Assembly: GCF_028583425.1 (NCBI RefSeq)
Contig: NC_072801.1
Coordinates: 16,450,001 to 16,514,000, forward strand
Direction of reading: 5' to 3'
Source: Eublepharis macularius
Lineage: Eukaryota; Chordata; Lepidosauria; Squamata; Eublepharidae
DNA: 64,000 bases
Shown here: piece after piece, positions 34,101 through 44,739 of the stretch
Layout of the letters: each line of letters starts with the position of its first letter
How positions within the stretch are numbered: the first letter of the stretch is position 1
Notes under the pieces: generated by a model
The model's input: only the letters and a program-made list of their open reading frames with translations
What the model was told of the DNA's origin: nothing
Database searches by the model: none
Program-made: the position numbers and the translations under genes

Positions 34101-37100
34101 CTCTAGATCTAGCAGGAATGCTGCAGCGACAGGACAAGCCCAAATGTTAATTAATTTCAAGCATTTCCAAAGACCTGGGAAATTGGGATGAGAGTGCTGG
34201 AGTCCACTTGCAATTGGAAAACCACAGTGCCTTCAGATATTTTGGGAACATTTCAGCAAAGACAAATAATTAATTGACCCTTGCACGGTTACAGTTAAAC
34301 TTTCATCCTGGATGCCGAAGCACACTTGCTGGAAGTAAGTTTCATTGAAATCCGGTGGGATATCTGCCAAGTAAATGTGCTGGGATCGAGGAAGCGTTTT
34401 TGCTTTCATTTTGTTTTTAGCACACTCCAGGAATCAAGACAGCATTTGATGAGTTCTTCCCTGCCTAGCTTTGGAAAATCGATCTGTAATTGGCTTTTCT
34501 AAGCAGCAAAACAGAGAACTGGCACTTTTAAACAAGAAAAAGATTTATCGTGGCGGATGGGCAAGGGTAGAGCCCACTCCATTAGAGGTGCCCCGCAAGG
34601 CTGTGGGTTGCTGGTCTACTCTGAACTAAGTCCCGTTTTATTCAGTGAGGCTTACTTCCAAGAAAATGTTCTTAGGCTGGCACTGGTAGACCTGCATGCA
34701 CCCAGAGGGTCGCAGCTGCTGGATCCCCTCAGAAATGAGTTTGCGAGCTCAAGGGTTACGGCTGCTGAGGCTGACAAAGTTGTGAAATAAGCCACGGTTT
34801 GTGTAGCCCATCAGAAAGCTGGACTGGCAAAGCTCACTTGCCGCGCTGTCTGCACCAGAGCAAGAAACTAACTTCAGGCTGTCAGTCTGGCTCGGTGTTT
34901 TAGCCAGGGGAAGGGTCACACTGAGCCAACGAGGAAAGCAGACAAAGCAAAATAAATTAAATGGGCCGTTGAAATTGGCGACGAATTGTGGTCCTACCGG
35001 TCCGGCATCCTTTTTTGTATAGTGGCAGCCCAGATGACCCCAGGAACGCCTATAAGCAGAGGCAGGAGGCCGAGGACTTCCCCTGATGTCTCCCCTCAGC
35101 GTGTTATTTGAAAGGTTACTGCCTCTGAACATGGAGGTTCCATTTAGCGATCACAGCTAATGGTCACTGATAGACCTCTCCCTCTCAGAATCTGCCTCCT
35201 TCCCTATTAAAGCCAACTACATGAACATCATCTCGAGTAAACAAGTTCCACGGGTTAATTACTCTTTGAGTGAAGGAATACTTCCTTTATTGTGTTCTCA
35301 ATTTACTGCCTACCAGTAGGAAGAGGGAGGAAAGACGGCCTCTGCAGGTCAAGCTGTGCTCACAACCTGAGTTCAATCCTGGCAGAAGATGGGTTCAAGT
35401 AGCCGGCTCAAGGTTGACTCAGCCTTCCATCCTTCCGAGGTTGGTAAAATGAGTACCCAGTTTCCTGGGGGTAAAGTGTAGATGACTGGGGAAGGCAATG
35501 GCAAACCACCCTGTAAAAAGTCTGCCAAGAAAATGTCGTGAGGCGACATCCCCCCATGGGTCAGTAATGGCTCGGTGCTTACACAGGGGACTACCTTTAC
35601 CTTTAATATTATAGAATACTCCAGTTTATTTCATGTGATGGATTTCTGTGTGCTTTGAATGTGCCCCACTGGATTACTGCAAGAAAGTGGCTAATTTTGA
35701 CCAAGCACCAGGATGAATGCCGGGGCAGATCAGGGACACTGGCGCAATTAAAACAATCCGTTTTTGTCAGGGCTTTTTTTCTGGGAAAAGAGGGGGCGGA
35801 ACTCAGTGGGTTGCCCTAGGTGAAAATGGTCCCTGAGCGCCGCGGATCTCAACTCCCCTCTGTCTGGAGATCAGGGGGCGGGGCCACCAGCCATGTGACC
35901 ATTTTCAAGAGGTTCCGGAAAGCAACCAATACTTGAGTTTAAGCAGCTTTGTAATTTGAAGTCAGGTAGCAAGTGGGTGCCTGCCATGTTGGACATTTCA
36001 GATTCACATATTAATTCATGGAGTAGTCGTCTCTGTGCCTTCATTGTCCACCTGTACAACGGAATAAAATAGGAACAATAAAAGTCCCACAGGGAGTAAC
36101 AGAATAAGGATTGTAAAGTGCTCTGTACTTTATGTGGGACCCTGACTTGGATAGCCCAGGTGAGCCTGATCTCATTAGATCTCAGAAGCTAAGTAGGGTC
36201 GGCCTTGGTTAGTAATTGGATGGGAGACCTCCAGCAAAGACTCAGGGTTGCAGAAGCAGGCAATGTCAAACCACCTTTGTTAGTCTCTTGCCATGAAAAC
36301 CCCACTGGGGGAGGGGGGGCACCATAAGTCAGCTATGACTTGGGGGCACTCTCCACCACCACTTTATGTGGGAGTGCAGGTTTGTTCCCCACCCCCAAGT
36401 CTGCTTTTCAGAATTCGTGGTCTCCTTGTATGTGCTTCTTATCCCAAACAGGCATGTCTTGTAATATGTTTCTAGCCCATACTTCAATCTGGACAGGTTC
36501 AGACATAGGCTGGCCACTTCTGTGGACACCTGAAGCATGTACAGAATGCCTTTTCCTGGTGAGGAAATTGTTATTTGGAATCAAGTTCAACCCCCTCTTT
36601 TGGTTTTAGAAACTAATCCAGGTTCGCTTCAAATCCAGTTCACCACAGGCAGGTGCCCATTGTGGCCTCTGGGTGATCTCATTTTGCCCCTCTTCTTCTT
36701 TCCAGAGAGGGGCAACCTGGCTGGAGTACAGCACATCATCCTGGTGCTCTCGGGGAAAGGGGGAGTGGGGAAGAGCACCATCTCCACTGAGCTAGCACTG
36801 GCTTTGCGGCACACTGGGAAAAAGGTATGTATCCTCGGGGTGCCACAGTTATTTCTGAGCTTTTTATCCTGTGTTCTGCCCTTTCAGCCTTCAAAGACAT
36901 TAACAAATTCATTTTTTAAAAAAATGGTAGGGCCCAACCAGCTTTTCTGCTGGTGAAAAAGGCAGGAAGGAATGCCTTTTGACCGCTGCACTGGGGATTG
37001 AGGGACCTGCGTGGATAAAAGGCAGGGAGGGGGAGGGGGCCTGTAGTAAAGAGAGAAATATTCGCTGAAATTGAGTGGGAAAGCTGGCTGGATCCAAACT

Positions 37101-40100
37101 AAAGCTTTTTTTCTCAGTAGGGACAAGGCGTTCCCCGATAGGCCTTCCACATTAGAACAGGCGTAACACGGAGAGGCATTTTATCTGACTCTTAGAGCGG
37201 GACCACAAGTGACGCCTGACACAGGTTGGACACTTGCCAGCTTCCCTCAAGTTTTGATGGGAAATGTAGGCAGCTTGGCGGAATGTTGGACAAGTGACAG
37301 TTGAAAAGTCCATTGGACAGCAGTCAGAGAGTCAAGCTGCAAGACCAGGACGCCTACATTTCCCATCAAAACTTGAGGGAAGCTGACTAGTGTCCAACCT
37401 GTGTCAGGCGTCACTTGTGGTCCCGCTCTTACCTGGCTCACTTGCTCTCTGTCCTGAGCAAATGCATCCCCTCCTGTCCTCTTCCTACTCCACCTGTTGG
37501 CAGAAGGATTGTAAAGTCTGCCCATAGCAATGCTCTTCAATTAGACTGGTTGATCAGCAGAGCCAGAGGAGGAGGAGGAGAAGAGGCCCAGCATCACAGC
37601 CATGAGTCAGCCTGGATATGAGGACACCTGGCTAATCATAACCTGCCTTGCACTGTCCTTATGAAGCCTCTTCACGCTGTTCCCTATCACTGGTTGATCA
37701 CTGCCCTCGTCCCAGGTGAGTCGGCACTCTTCAGGAATGTCTTGACTCCTGTGATATCAGTGGGTACAGCAGAGACAGGCAGATAAATCTGGCCCTGTGG
37801 GCACTTTGCATCTGGCTCACTCACTGCATAACTCTTTGTCTGGAGCACTGGCCCACTGGACTTTAGCATCAGCTTAGTGGGCTGTGCTCCAGAAAGGTTA
37901 AAAACAGCTTGAATGATGAACGCCATTAAAAGGAGCAGTGGAGACCACAAATATCTCTGATCGCTTTTTTATGGATAATAATAATGGCAACTATAACACT
38001 GATCGCACATTTTAGAGACCCCTTTCCCCCAAGGAGCTCAGGGCCACATCCTTGCCTCTCCTTTTTATCTTCACAACAACCCTACAAAGTAGGTACGGCT
38101 GTCAGAAAACAACTAGCCAAAGGTTGCCCGGTGGACGTTGTGTCTGGTAGAGATTCTAGCTAGGTCTTTCTGTCCCTAGTGTGATACTCTAACCCAGAGG
38201 TTCCCAAACTTATTTGGCCTGCCGTCCCCTTTTCAGAAAAAAAATTACTCTGCGCCCCTGGAAATCTACCTTCAAGAAGTGGACAAAAAGATGCAGGGAC
38301 AAATTTGCCCCCTCCCTCCCTGACCCCAGGGAAGACCAGGAGAAGGCCAAAAAAGCTGCTTTAGAGAGGTTCTGGACTCTTCTTTCTTTATGCTTCCACC
38401 GCCCCCTTATTTTTATTCAACGCTCCCCAATTGCACTCAAGGCTCCTACCACCCACCTGGATCATTCCAGCGCCCCCCAGGGGGCGGTATTGCCCACTTC
38501 GGGAACCACTGCTCTAACCACTATGAAACATTGCCTCTGTCATTAGTGAACTAGACCCATGACAGAGAGAGTGCACTGACCTGGGGGCAGCCAGTAATTT
38601 GCAGCAGTACCGTCCCTTCTCTGGCAAGTATAGAGTGCAGCTTCGTTCAACGTACCTCTGCCATAATTTTGCTGAACCTTCCATCACAGTTAGTACAGAA
38701 ATCTCTGTGGGGTTCCTGTTTGTTCTGGCCTTTTTAAAAAAAAGTGGGGTTTTTTGTTAAAAAAGGATACCTCTTTCCAGGGCTTTTTTTTCTGAGAAAA
38801 GAGGTGGTGGAGCTCAATGGGTGACTCCTGGCAGGAGTTGGAGTCCCTGGTACCACATGTGCGTGTGCAAAGTGCGTGCACACTCCCCGGACTGCACAAT
38901 AATGTCACTTTGGGTCAGCTGGGACAAGGGGGGTAGTTTTTTAAAGTTTAAATCGCCCTCAGCAAAAATGGTCACATGACCGGTGCCCCCCCCCGATCTC
39001 CAGACAGGGGGGAGTTTAGATTGCCCTCCGTGGTGCTCCAGTGGCGCAGAGGGCAATCTAAACTCCCATCTGTCTGGAGCTCGGGGTGGGGCCACTGGTC
39101 ATGTGACCATTTTCAAGCGGTGCCGGAACTCCGTTCCACTGCTTTCCAGCTGAAAAAAAGCTCTGCCTCTTTCTCTTCAAATGTAGGTTGGGATCCTGGA
39201 CGTGGATCTCTGCGGCCCCAGCATCCCTCGCATGCTCAACGTGCAGGAAAGAGACGTTCACCAGTGTGACAGCGGCTGGGTGCCAGTCTTTGTCGACCAA
39301 GACAAAACCATCTCCCTCATGTCCATTGGCTTCCTTCTGGAGAAGCCGGATGACGCTGTGGTATGGAGAGGGCCCAAGAAAAATGGTATGGAGTTCCTCA
39401 GTTCTCTCTGTCCCCCCAATGAAACTCCAGGACAGTGAAATCACAAAATTGCTTGTTTCGGAGCAATAGGGAATATAGGGTACAGGAAAAGGGTGTGTGT
39501 GTGGGACGGGGGGAATTGGAGATTCAAGAGAGTACCTGCAAGTTAGAATCACTGGAACTCCGAGCTGTTATACCCATACCCATCTTTCACTTTTTTATTT
39601 GTGCCAGAAACGATAAGGGCTAGAAGCATGACGTATTCAGATGTAAAAGGAAAAGTTCCCATGATTCTAGAAAAAGAATGTTGCAGCCAGCTCTAGAAAG
39701 GATACCAGCATCCCCAATTATCAGATTTAGGTTGATCTGAATAGAGAACTGACATGTACATCTCCCTTACCTGCAGTTCTGGTCAGAGCTCTCTATTTCT
39801 TCCCTTCAGCTTAGTGCAAGCTTGGTATGAAATAGGACTCAAAGAGGATTTTGCCTTTTTGTTTTGTTACCAGCTTGGGGTACTGGTTAAAAGCGGCAGG
39901 ACTCTAATCTGGAGAGTCAGGTTTGATTCCCCACTCCTCTGCTTGAAGCCAGCGGGGTAACGTTGGGTCAGTCACATCTCTCTCTGAGCAATCTCAGCCC
40001 CACCCTCCTCATAGGGTGATTGTCGTGAGGATAATAACAACACACTTTGTAAATCTCCCTGAGTTAAGTTGTCCTGAAGGACAGTATATAAATCAAATGT

Positions 40101-43100
40101 TGTTATGTTATTATATGAAACTGTGTTATGATGACTTGGACTATGGGCCTATCTAGCAACAGCGTCTTAGGCAGAGAAAGATTTTTTCAACCCAGCATCC
40201 TTGGATGGAAGATATCGGGGGCTGAACCCTGGATCTTCTGCATGAAAAACAGGTGCCTGCTTACAAGCAATAACTTCACCAACAGTTGTTAGGCAACCCC
40301 ATCCTTCCCTCAAATCAATACACTTCCCGTTCCATGTTGTTCTTGAGCAGCTTTGATCAAGCGGTTCGTTTCGGATGTGGCTTGGGGAGAGCTCGACTTC
40401 TTGATTGTGGATACGCCTCCCGGGACCTCCGATGAGCACATCGCAACAGTAGAATCCCTTCGACCGTATCAGCCGCTTGGGGCAGTTCTCGTCACAACGC
40501 CACAGGTATGAGTCATTAGCTTTGGGTTCTGGGCCAGCGCTTCCATCATAAGATACTTTGGCATTTTTGGCTAGATCTAGAATGGCATCGCTTAAATGAA
40601 GAGAAGCAGTTGTCTTGCTTTCTCAGGAAAAGTTTCTTTCTTGACCAAATAATAGAAATCATGTGGTAAGGTTCCCCACCCCCCCTCAATAAAGTTTGTT
40701 GATCTAACAAGGGAGGCGACAATTCCTCTGTGTGCCCTAAGTGATATTTTCCAAACACAACACAATTGGGGACACTAGGGGGTGCTCTTGTTAGTCACAG
40801 TATCTACCTTGTTAAACTCCAAGGCAGTACTGGCGCTGAGAAGTCCGGCAGAGATAGTATCTGAAGTGGTGCTGCTAAGGGGGCATGACCGTTAAAGGTG
40901 TTGGTTGGCAAGAAGCGAGCAGCGAGGATACCAGAAAGCAAGGAAAGTGTTACACTTCTGTTGGCATCAAAACAGAAGAGTTGCCCTTCCCTGGACCAAA
41001 CCAAAGTCTTATCTGGTATGATAGTCCATCGCCACCAGCAGTGAGACAGGCATCTCTGGCTGCTCACAAACAGGACGAAACATGGTTGACTTGATTTTAA
41101 AACTTTTCTGCAGGTCGCGTGCCTAACTGGTAAAAGCAAGCAGTAGAACTTCAACTGCAGATGGGGGCCTTGAATGATTCAAAGTATTCCCCTTACAGAA
41201 TGGAAAAATTCCCTGCGCTCAGAAGACTAGCACGATTAAAGGATGCCAAATCTGGATAGGGAAATTCTTGGAGATTTCGAGATAGCCCGGGGAGATTGGA
41301 GTTCGGAGAAGGCAGGGAGCTCAACAGAGATGTGATAGATGCTAGAACCCACTCTCTGAAGCTGCCGTTTTTTCCAGGGAGTTGATCTCTGTGTTCTAAA
41401 AATTAGGCACAGATGTGGGAGGACTTCACACACACCCTGGAGGTTGGCAAGCATAAGTGTGATGTGGAGATGGGTTTAATCTTAGCTTTGCTATATTCAA
41501 TTTTTATGTGCAGAATTTGTATGCAGGAAGCTTCCATTGTTTCTGCCCACTCGGAAGAGGTTCACACCACAGTCCAACAAACCTCATGAGCATCAGTGAG
41601 AAGGAGGCCCAAGTTAACCATCTTCCTTCCTTTGGGGCGCACTCGCTTGGGATGCCGGTAGAGTGCCGTTTCTGCTCAGGGTGCTCCGTGACTCTAGCCA
41701 CACTGCCGTAACATTGAGCTGTCTTTCTGCAGGCGGTGTCTGTGGGGGACGTGAGGCGAGAGCTGACATTCTGCAAAAAGACGGGGCTCAGAGTCATCGG
41801 CATCGTGGAGAACATGAGCGGCTTCGTTTGCCCACACTGTTCAGTGAGAATGGCTGTCTTGGCTCGGCGTGCAAATTTCATTATTTCTCAGAAAAGGGAA
41901 GGGGGGCATTGGGATGACTTTTGATCATGGCTCATTTTGAGGGGGAACACGCAGGAACGCAGTTCCGGCAGTTCCCCAAAGAGGTCACATGTCAGGTGGC
42001 CTCGCCCACCTGACTTGAAAAGGCCCAGATCGGGCCTCTGATGGATGGTGGATCACTCTCCCACTCAGCAGTGACCCAATCCTGACCATTTTAGGCCCCT
42101 TTCCGGCCATTTTCAGCCCCTTTTTGACATTTTGGGCCCAATTTCGGCCCTGAATGGCCAGGATTGGGTCCAAAACAGCCAGGATAGGTGATGCCAAGGG
42201 GTGTGGCATATGCAAATCAGTTATGCTAATGACACACTTCTGGTGATGTCAAGGGGTGTGGCATATGTTAATGAGTTATGCTAATGAGTTATGCCAATGA
42301 GTTCCTCCAGCTCTTTTTCTACGAAATGACCCCTGCTTTTGATCCAGCAGGGAGAGAGGACAGATGCTGGCACTGCCGATCTGCTGAAGTTGGTTGCCAT
42401 CTTCTGTAGCACAAGCAGAATCTCTAATATCTGCCTCGCATGTACAGGAGGAGGGGGCAGCAGAGTGATCTGTCGATTGCAGGGAGTGGGGCACCTTGGA
42501 ACTCCCCTCTTCGGGCCAGGGTGTTAAAGGATGGGTGACATCTAACCCAAGAAAGAGATCCCACCGCCCACACACAAGGCCATTGCTATCAATCTCCCAA
42601 AATCAAGACTGTGGTAGTGAGCACAAAACAAAGACTTGAAATGGTTCTAATCTTTGGTTGCTGTCATGCCTGCAGTTATATAAAACAGCAAGGCAATTAA
42701 TGGAGCCGAAACAAGATTCTGCCAGGTAGGTAGCCGTGCTGGTCTGCAGTAGAACAGCAGGATTTCAGATATCTGAAGAAGGGAGCTTTGATTCTCGAAT
42801 GCTTATACCTTGAAAGTCTTCTGAGGTGTCACAGGACTCACATCCTAAGATTCTGGCGATAACTCTAGACTCCACATTCAAGGCATGAGACCGAGCCAGC
42901 TTTGGCTTCCGTCTGCCCGGGAAGCATACCAGGGCCACATGCTTTTCAGAGGAGTGCAGCTGATGGGCTGTACAGACAGGACATTCTCCCATGGCAGATC
43001 AGTAGTAAACATCTTCAGTTAGGACAGGCGGCTCCATCCCAAGGCAGAACGATTGGCTGTTAGCAGAAGCAGTGCTGATCGCTGATAGGACCAGCATCTC

Positions 43101-44180
43101 TTAAATCTCAGGATCAGACGTCTCTGTCAGTTCCAGTCCCTGTAGCGAAGCTTCTTCTCTCCTGTTTTAGGAATGCTCAAATGTCTTTTCGAAAGGAGGT
43201 GGGCAAGAACTGGCCCAGCATGCTGGGGTCCCCTTCCTGGGTAAGTACTTCAGAGGGCTCTCTAGGAGAGGGCAGGGGTGTTCACGGTTAATTACAATGC
43301 GTTACTGCCACTAACAGGGCACCTGGGGCTTTCAAACAAAGGTCCCTGCCCCAAGGAGGTGGCAAACTGACATGTGACAGGTAAACAAATGGCAAGGGGA
43401 GGGAGTGTTCATAGGGAAAGGAGGACGAGGCTTCTAACGTTTTTGTTGGAGGAGGAAGGGAAGTCTGGGAGAGCTGAGCAAGGTGGGAGCTGCAGCCGGC
43501 TTCAGCTTTAGTGCTTGGGTTTTTCAGCTCGGTTGCAGAGCGTCTGCTTTGCATGTAGCAGGTCCCTGACTCACTCCCCATCTACTCCCATTGAAAAGAT
43601 CTCTGGCAGCTGGCCTGGGAAGAGCCCCTGCCGGAAAAACCTGCATAACCAATGCCATTCAGGTGACACTGGGCTAAACGACCCGACTTAGGAGAAGGCA
43701 GCATCGTACTTTGCTTACGGCAGCATTTCTCAGATTTTTTGAAGCAGGGCCAACTTCTAAGCTTAACTCGTGGCCCCCCACCACCATCACCACTGCAGTG
43801 CCACAGGCTGCCTGGGAATTCTTTTGTGAGAGAAGGGACTGTACAGCCATAAGGAAGGACCATTTTTACATAGTTTGCATGCTGAGAGGACATGGATGGG
43901 AGGACGGGAGCTAGCACTGAGGCTGCAAGGACGGGTGGGTGGTAGTCTCTGGCGGAATGAGGCCTTGTTTCAGCTCTTTCCTTGGCCCTTGTGCACCAGC
44001 TCTCACCTTTTGTGATTCTGCTTCCTCGCTCTAGGATGCGTGCCCCTGGACCCACAGCTCACCCAGAGCCTAGAAGGAGGTCGAGACTTCATCCAGGAAT
44101 TTCCCAAGAGTTCAGCTTTCCCCGCGCTAGTCGGCATCACCCAGCACATCTTGAGCATGGCATCTCCTCGCAGCTCTTGA
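28120..44180 (+). CDS. NUBP2: Cytosolic Fe-S cluster assembly factor NUBP2
   Basis: Seven coding exons: 28120-28135, 36706-36824, 39187-39385, 40351-40505, 41733-41843, 43171-43240, 44035-44180. All are GT-AG; phases join to 271 codons plus TGA, the length of human NUBP2. The 16-nt first exon (ATG GAG GCG GAG GCG G, donor GTGAGT) gives MEAEAE, followed by [19 protein letters not shown]; human has MEAAAEPGNLAG. The deviant Walker A motif GKGGVGKST is at residues 22-30, [11 protein letters not shown] follows, then [11 protein letters not shown], and a C-terminal CPHC (C196, C199) plus C202. NUBP2 pairs with NUBP1 as a P-loop scaffold that assembles 4Fe-4S clusters in the cytosol, using the CPHC cysteines to bind a bridging cluster. 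Intron 1 is about 8.6 kb; the exon 3 acceptor is remodelled by a MITE. Confidence 0.97.
28325..28497 (+). mobile_element. tRNA-type SINE, 5'-truncated
   Basis: Carries the middle and tail ('gcttgaagccagctgggtga' through 'gaagggcggtattcaaat') of the SINE family seen complete at 28597. Box A is missing. NUBP2 intron 1. Confidence 0.75.
28597..28843 (+). mobile_element. tRNA-type SINE (MIR/CORE-like), complete
   Basis: Opens AGCCAGTTTGGTTTAGTGGT (box A), then GGGTTTGATTCTC (box B), the conserved middle, and the tail GGCGGTATATAAATTGAATG with a TTATT ending. It lies 100 bp after another copy in the same orientation. Confidence 0.82.
28868..29010 (-). repeat. LINE/SINE 3'-tail remnant, minus orientation
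   Basis: 'attttatttatttttggctt' followed by 'ccagcaggctcagggcggat' is the reverse complement of the 'cgccctgagcctgc...aataaataaa' tails common in reptile CR1/L2-type retroposons. Confidence 0.5.
29011..30744 (+). other. NUBP2 intron 1, unassigned part
   Basis: Mostly unrecognised. At 29566-29625 'tgcaatcctaagcccattga' and its near-complement form a small inverted repeat of a type common in lizards; related pieces lie at about 34615-34685 and 53065-53155. Confidence 0.5.
30753..31984. mobile_element. hAT-type MITE, family 3, with internal ~140-bp tandem repeats
   Basis: The 1,232-bp unit starts CAGGGGTCATTTCGTAG and ends AAATGAGCCCTG. It is flanked by GTTATGGG (30745-30752) and GTTATGGA (31985-31992), an 8-bp duplication with one change. 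The interior is an array of roughly seven units of about 135-165 bp rich in GGCCAAAATGGCC-like palindromes and 'ccaggca..ggagg' blocks (for example near 31007, 31172, 31388, 31530, 31673 and 31807). The 410-bp copy at 41926-42335 has the same ends and little of the array. Frames crossing it are repeat by-products. Confidence 0.85.
31993..35299 (+). other. NUBP2 intron 1, mostly unassigned
   Basis: A tRNA-type SINE remnant in minus orientation lies at about 33328-33515 (box B-like 'tttgaacccaggtctttcca' on the minus-strand copy's complement). The rest shows no exon or repeat that I can name. Confidence 0.45.
35300..35612 (+). mobile_element. Sauria-type SINE
   Basis: Contains the conserved body 'ctcaaggttgactcagcctt', 'aaaatgagtacccag', 'gatgactggggaaggcaatg' and a BovB-like 3' end finishing 'ggggactacctttaccttta', the ACCTTT-type ending of Sauria SINEs. 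These SINEs are found in lizards and snakes and are mobilised by BovB, so this copy is strong lineage evidence. NUBP2 intron 1. Confidence 0.88.
35768..35921. mobile_element. hAT-type MITE, family 2, truncated
   Basis: Starts CAGGGCTTTTTTTCTGGG and follows the family 2 interior ('ctcccctctgtctggagatc', 'ttttcaagaggttccgga') but lacks the right end. Complete copies are at 38778, 47682 and 58838. Confidence 0.75.
36146..36355 (+). mobile_element. 5S rRNA-derived SINE
   Basis: The head aligns by eye with most of vertebrate 5S rRNA: GATCTCATTAGATCTCAGAA, then GCTAAGTAGGGTCGG, then TTGGATGGGAGACC. The body and tail ('aggcaatgtcaaaccacct', 'ccataagtcagctatgactt') resemble BovB/RTE 3' ends. Lizard SINEs with a 5S head and BovB-like tail have been described. 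About 360 bp upstream of NUBP2 exon 2. Confidence 0.85.
37195..37428. mobile_element. Palindromic MITE, PIF/Harbinger-like
   Basis: 234-bp foldback unit: left GAGCGGGACCACAAGTGACG, right its complement CGTCACTTGTGGTCCCGCTC. A second matching block ('ttgatgggaaatgtaggc') lies further in on each arm. TTA flanks both sides (37192-37194, 37429-37431), fitting the TWA target preference of PIF/Harbinger. NUBP2 intron 2. Confidence 0.75.
37970..38186 (-). mobile_element. tRNA-type SINE remnant, minus orientation
   Basis: 'cttcacaacaaccctacaaa' followed by 'gtaggtacggctg' and 'ttgcccggtggac' is the reverse complement of the SINE family's middle. Diverged. Confidence 0.55.
38195..38511. mobile_element. 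hAT-type MITE, family 4 (CAGAGGTTCCCAAACTT)
   Basis: The 317-bp unit starts CAGAGGTTCCCAAACTT and ends CGGGAACCACTG. It is flanked by a perfect 8-bp duplication CTCTAACC (38187-38194, 38512-38519). The CAGTGGTTCCCAAACT-type end is shared by several vertebrate hAT families. NUBP2 intron 2. Confidence 0.88.
38778..39165. mobile_element. hAT-type MITE, family 2, abutting NUBP2 exon 3
   Basis: The 388-bp unit starts CAGGGCTTTTTTTTCTGAG and ends GCTGAAAAAAAGCTCTG. It is flanked by a perfect 8-bp duplication CCTCTTTC (38770-38777, 39166-39173). The right-hand duplication is the first part of the polypyrimidine tract of the NUBP2 exon 3 acceptor; the element ends 21 bp before the exon (39187). Confidence 0.92.
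39868..40112 (+). mobile_element. tRNA-type SINE, nearly complete
   Basis: CAGCTTGGGGTACTGGTTAA (box A region), GGTTTGATTCCCC (box B), then the conserved middle and 'aaggacagtatataaatcaa' tail. NUBP2 intron 3. Confidence 0.8.
40145..40300 (-). mobile_element. Second tRNA-derived SINE family, minus orientation
   Basis: 'gggggctgaaccctggatct' then 'tctgcatgaaaaacagg' is the complement of a 'gcatgcagaaggtcccaggttcaatcc'-type (shown in part) box B region seen on the plus strand at 43520 and on the minus strand at 46395 and 54322. It ends about 50 bp before NUBP2 exon 4. Confidence 0.55.
41238..41455 (+). mobile_element. Short MITE, TAGGGTTGCCAG family (copy 2)
   Basis: Diverged copy. Conserved blocks are 'gggaaattcttggagat', 'ctctgaagctgccgtttttt' and the end 'ctggaggttggcaagcata'. 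NUBP2 intron 4. Confidence 0.65.
41926..42335. mobile_element. hAT-type MITE, family 3, short copy (inverted relative to 30753)
   Basis: Starts CATGGCTCATTTTGAGGGGG and ends TTTCTACGAAATGACCCCTG, with a perfect 8-bp duplication CTTTTGAT (41918-41925, 42336-42343). It lies 82 bp past the NUBP2 exon 5 donor. Confidence 0.9.
42722..42840. repeat. Dispersed repeat fragment
   Basis: 'gtagccgtgctggtctgcag' followed by 'tctgaagaagggagctttga' is a block common in lizard genomes, related to the piece at 26250. Class unknown. Confidence 0.45.
43520..43705 (+). mobile_element. Second tRNA-derived SINE family
   Basis: 'agctcggttgcagagcgtct' (box A-like), 'gcatgtagcaggtccctgac' (degraded box B), then 'ctctggcagctggcctggga' body. 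NUBP2 intron 6. Confidence 0.55.
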
Positions 44181-44729
44181 GACCAGCATTGATGCTCCTG
44201 GTGCCTCCTGGTGAGACGCAGAGTGGCAGCTGTTCAGAGCACTTGGCAAGGCAGGGAGCATCTTTACAAAGTGCCAAGAAAGACAACTCTGGGCAGAGCC
44301 TAATCCTTTGAGCGCGTCCGCGGGCTCCATTCGCTTCCCTGATAAGCGACTGCAGAGTGTGGCTTGGAGCAGCCACACGTGAGCCAAGCGTGCTGCTGTG
44401 TGTTCGGCCCCACATTTCAGCAGTCGGGAAGTCTGCACGGTGGTGCTGCTGCGCATTTCCACACCAGGGACAGACGTGAGATCTCCCCACACACTCTCAC
44501 ACTTTCGTGAAGTTGAGTTGTGGCAGCAGAAGTGGGGTGTTTGGTACTCTCATTTCATCTCCCTGCACTGTCCTGCACATAAGCCTTATTTCATTGGTAC
44601 GACATGTCCTCAGCGGGGCACTTGCTCCTTATGATGGAAGCATTCCTGCAAGCGCCTCGATTGATTGCTGTCACTTGAATATATTCCCGTGAATCATGAC
44701 TCAGGAATTTTGGAGCAGCTAAAAAATGC

Positions 44730-44735
44730 ATTAAA
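44730..44735 (+). promoter_or_regulatory. NUBP2: Candidate NUBP2 poly(A) signal (ATTAAA)
   Basis: ATTAAA about 550 nt past the stop, followed within 25-40 nt by a GT-rich stretch ('cttgtgtgcctatg'). It would give a 3' UTR of about 570 nt. Confidence 0.6.
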
Positions 44736-44739
44736 CCAT

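Noticed and set aside
36146-36240. Functional 5S rRNA gene
   Set aside because: Only part of 5S is present, with several changes, no terminator run, and a LINE-like tail attached; it is a SINE.
36537-36705. NUBP2 starting within the sequence just upstream of exon 2
   Set aside because: That reading gives a non-homologous N-terminus and ignores a good acceptor (TTCTTTCCAG); the 28120 exon restores the conserved MEAEAE start.
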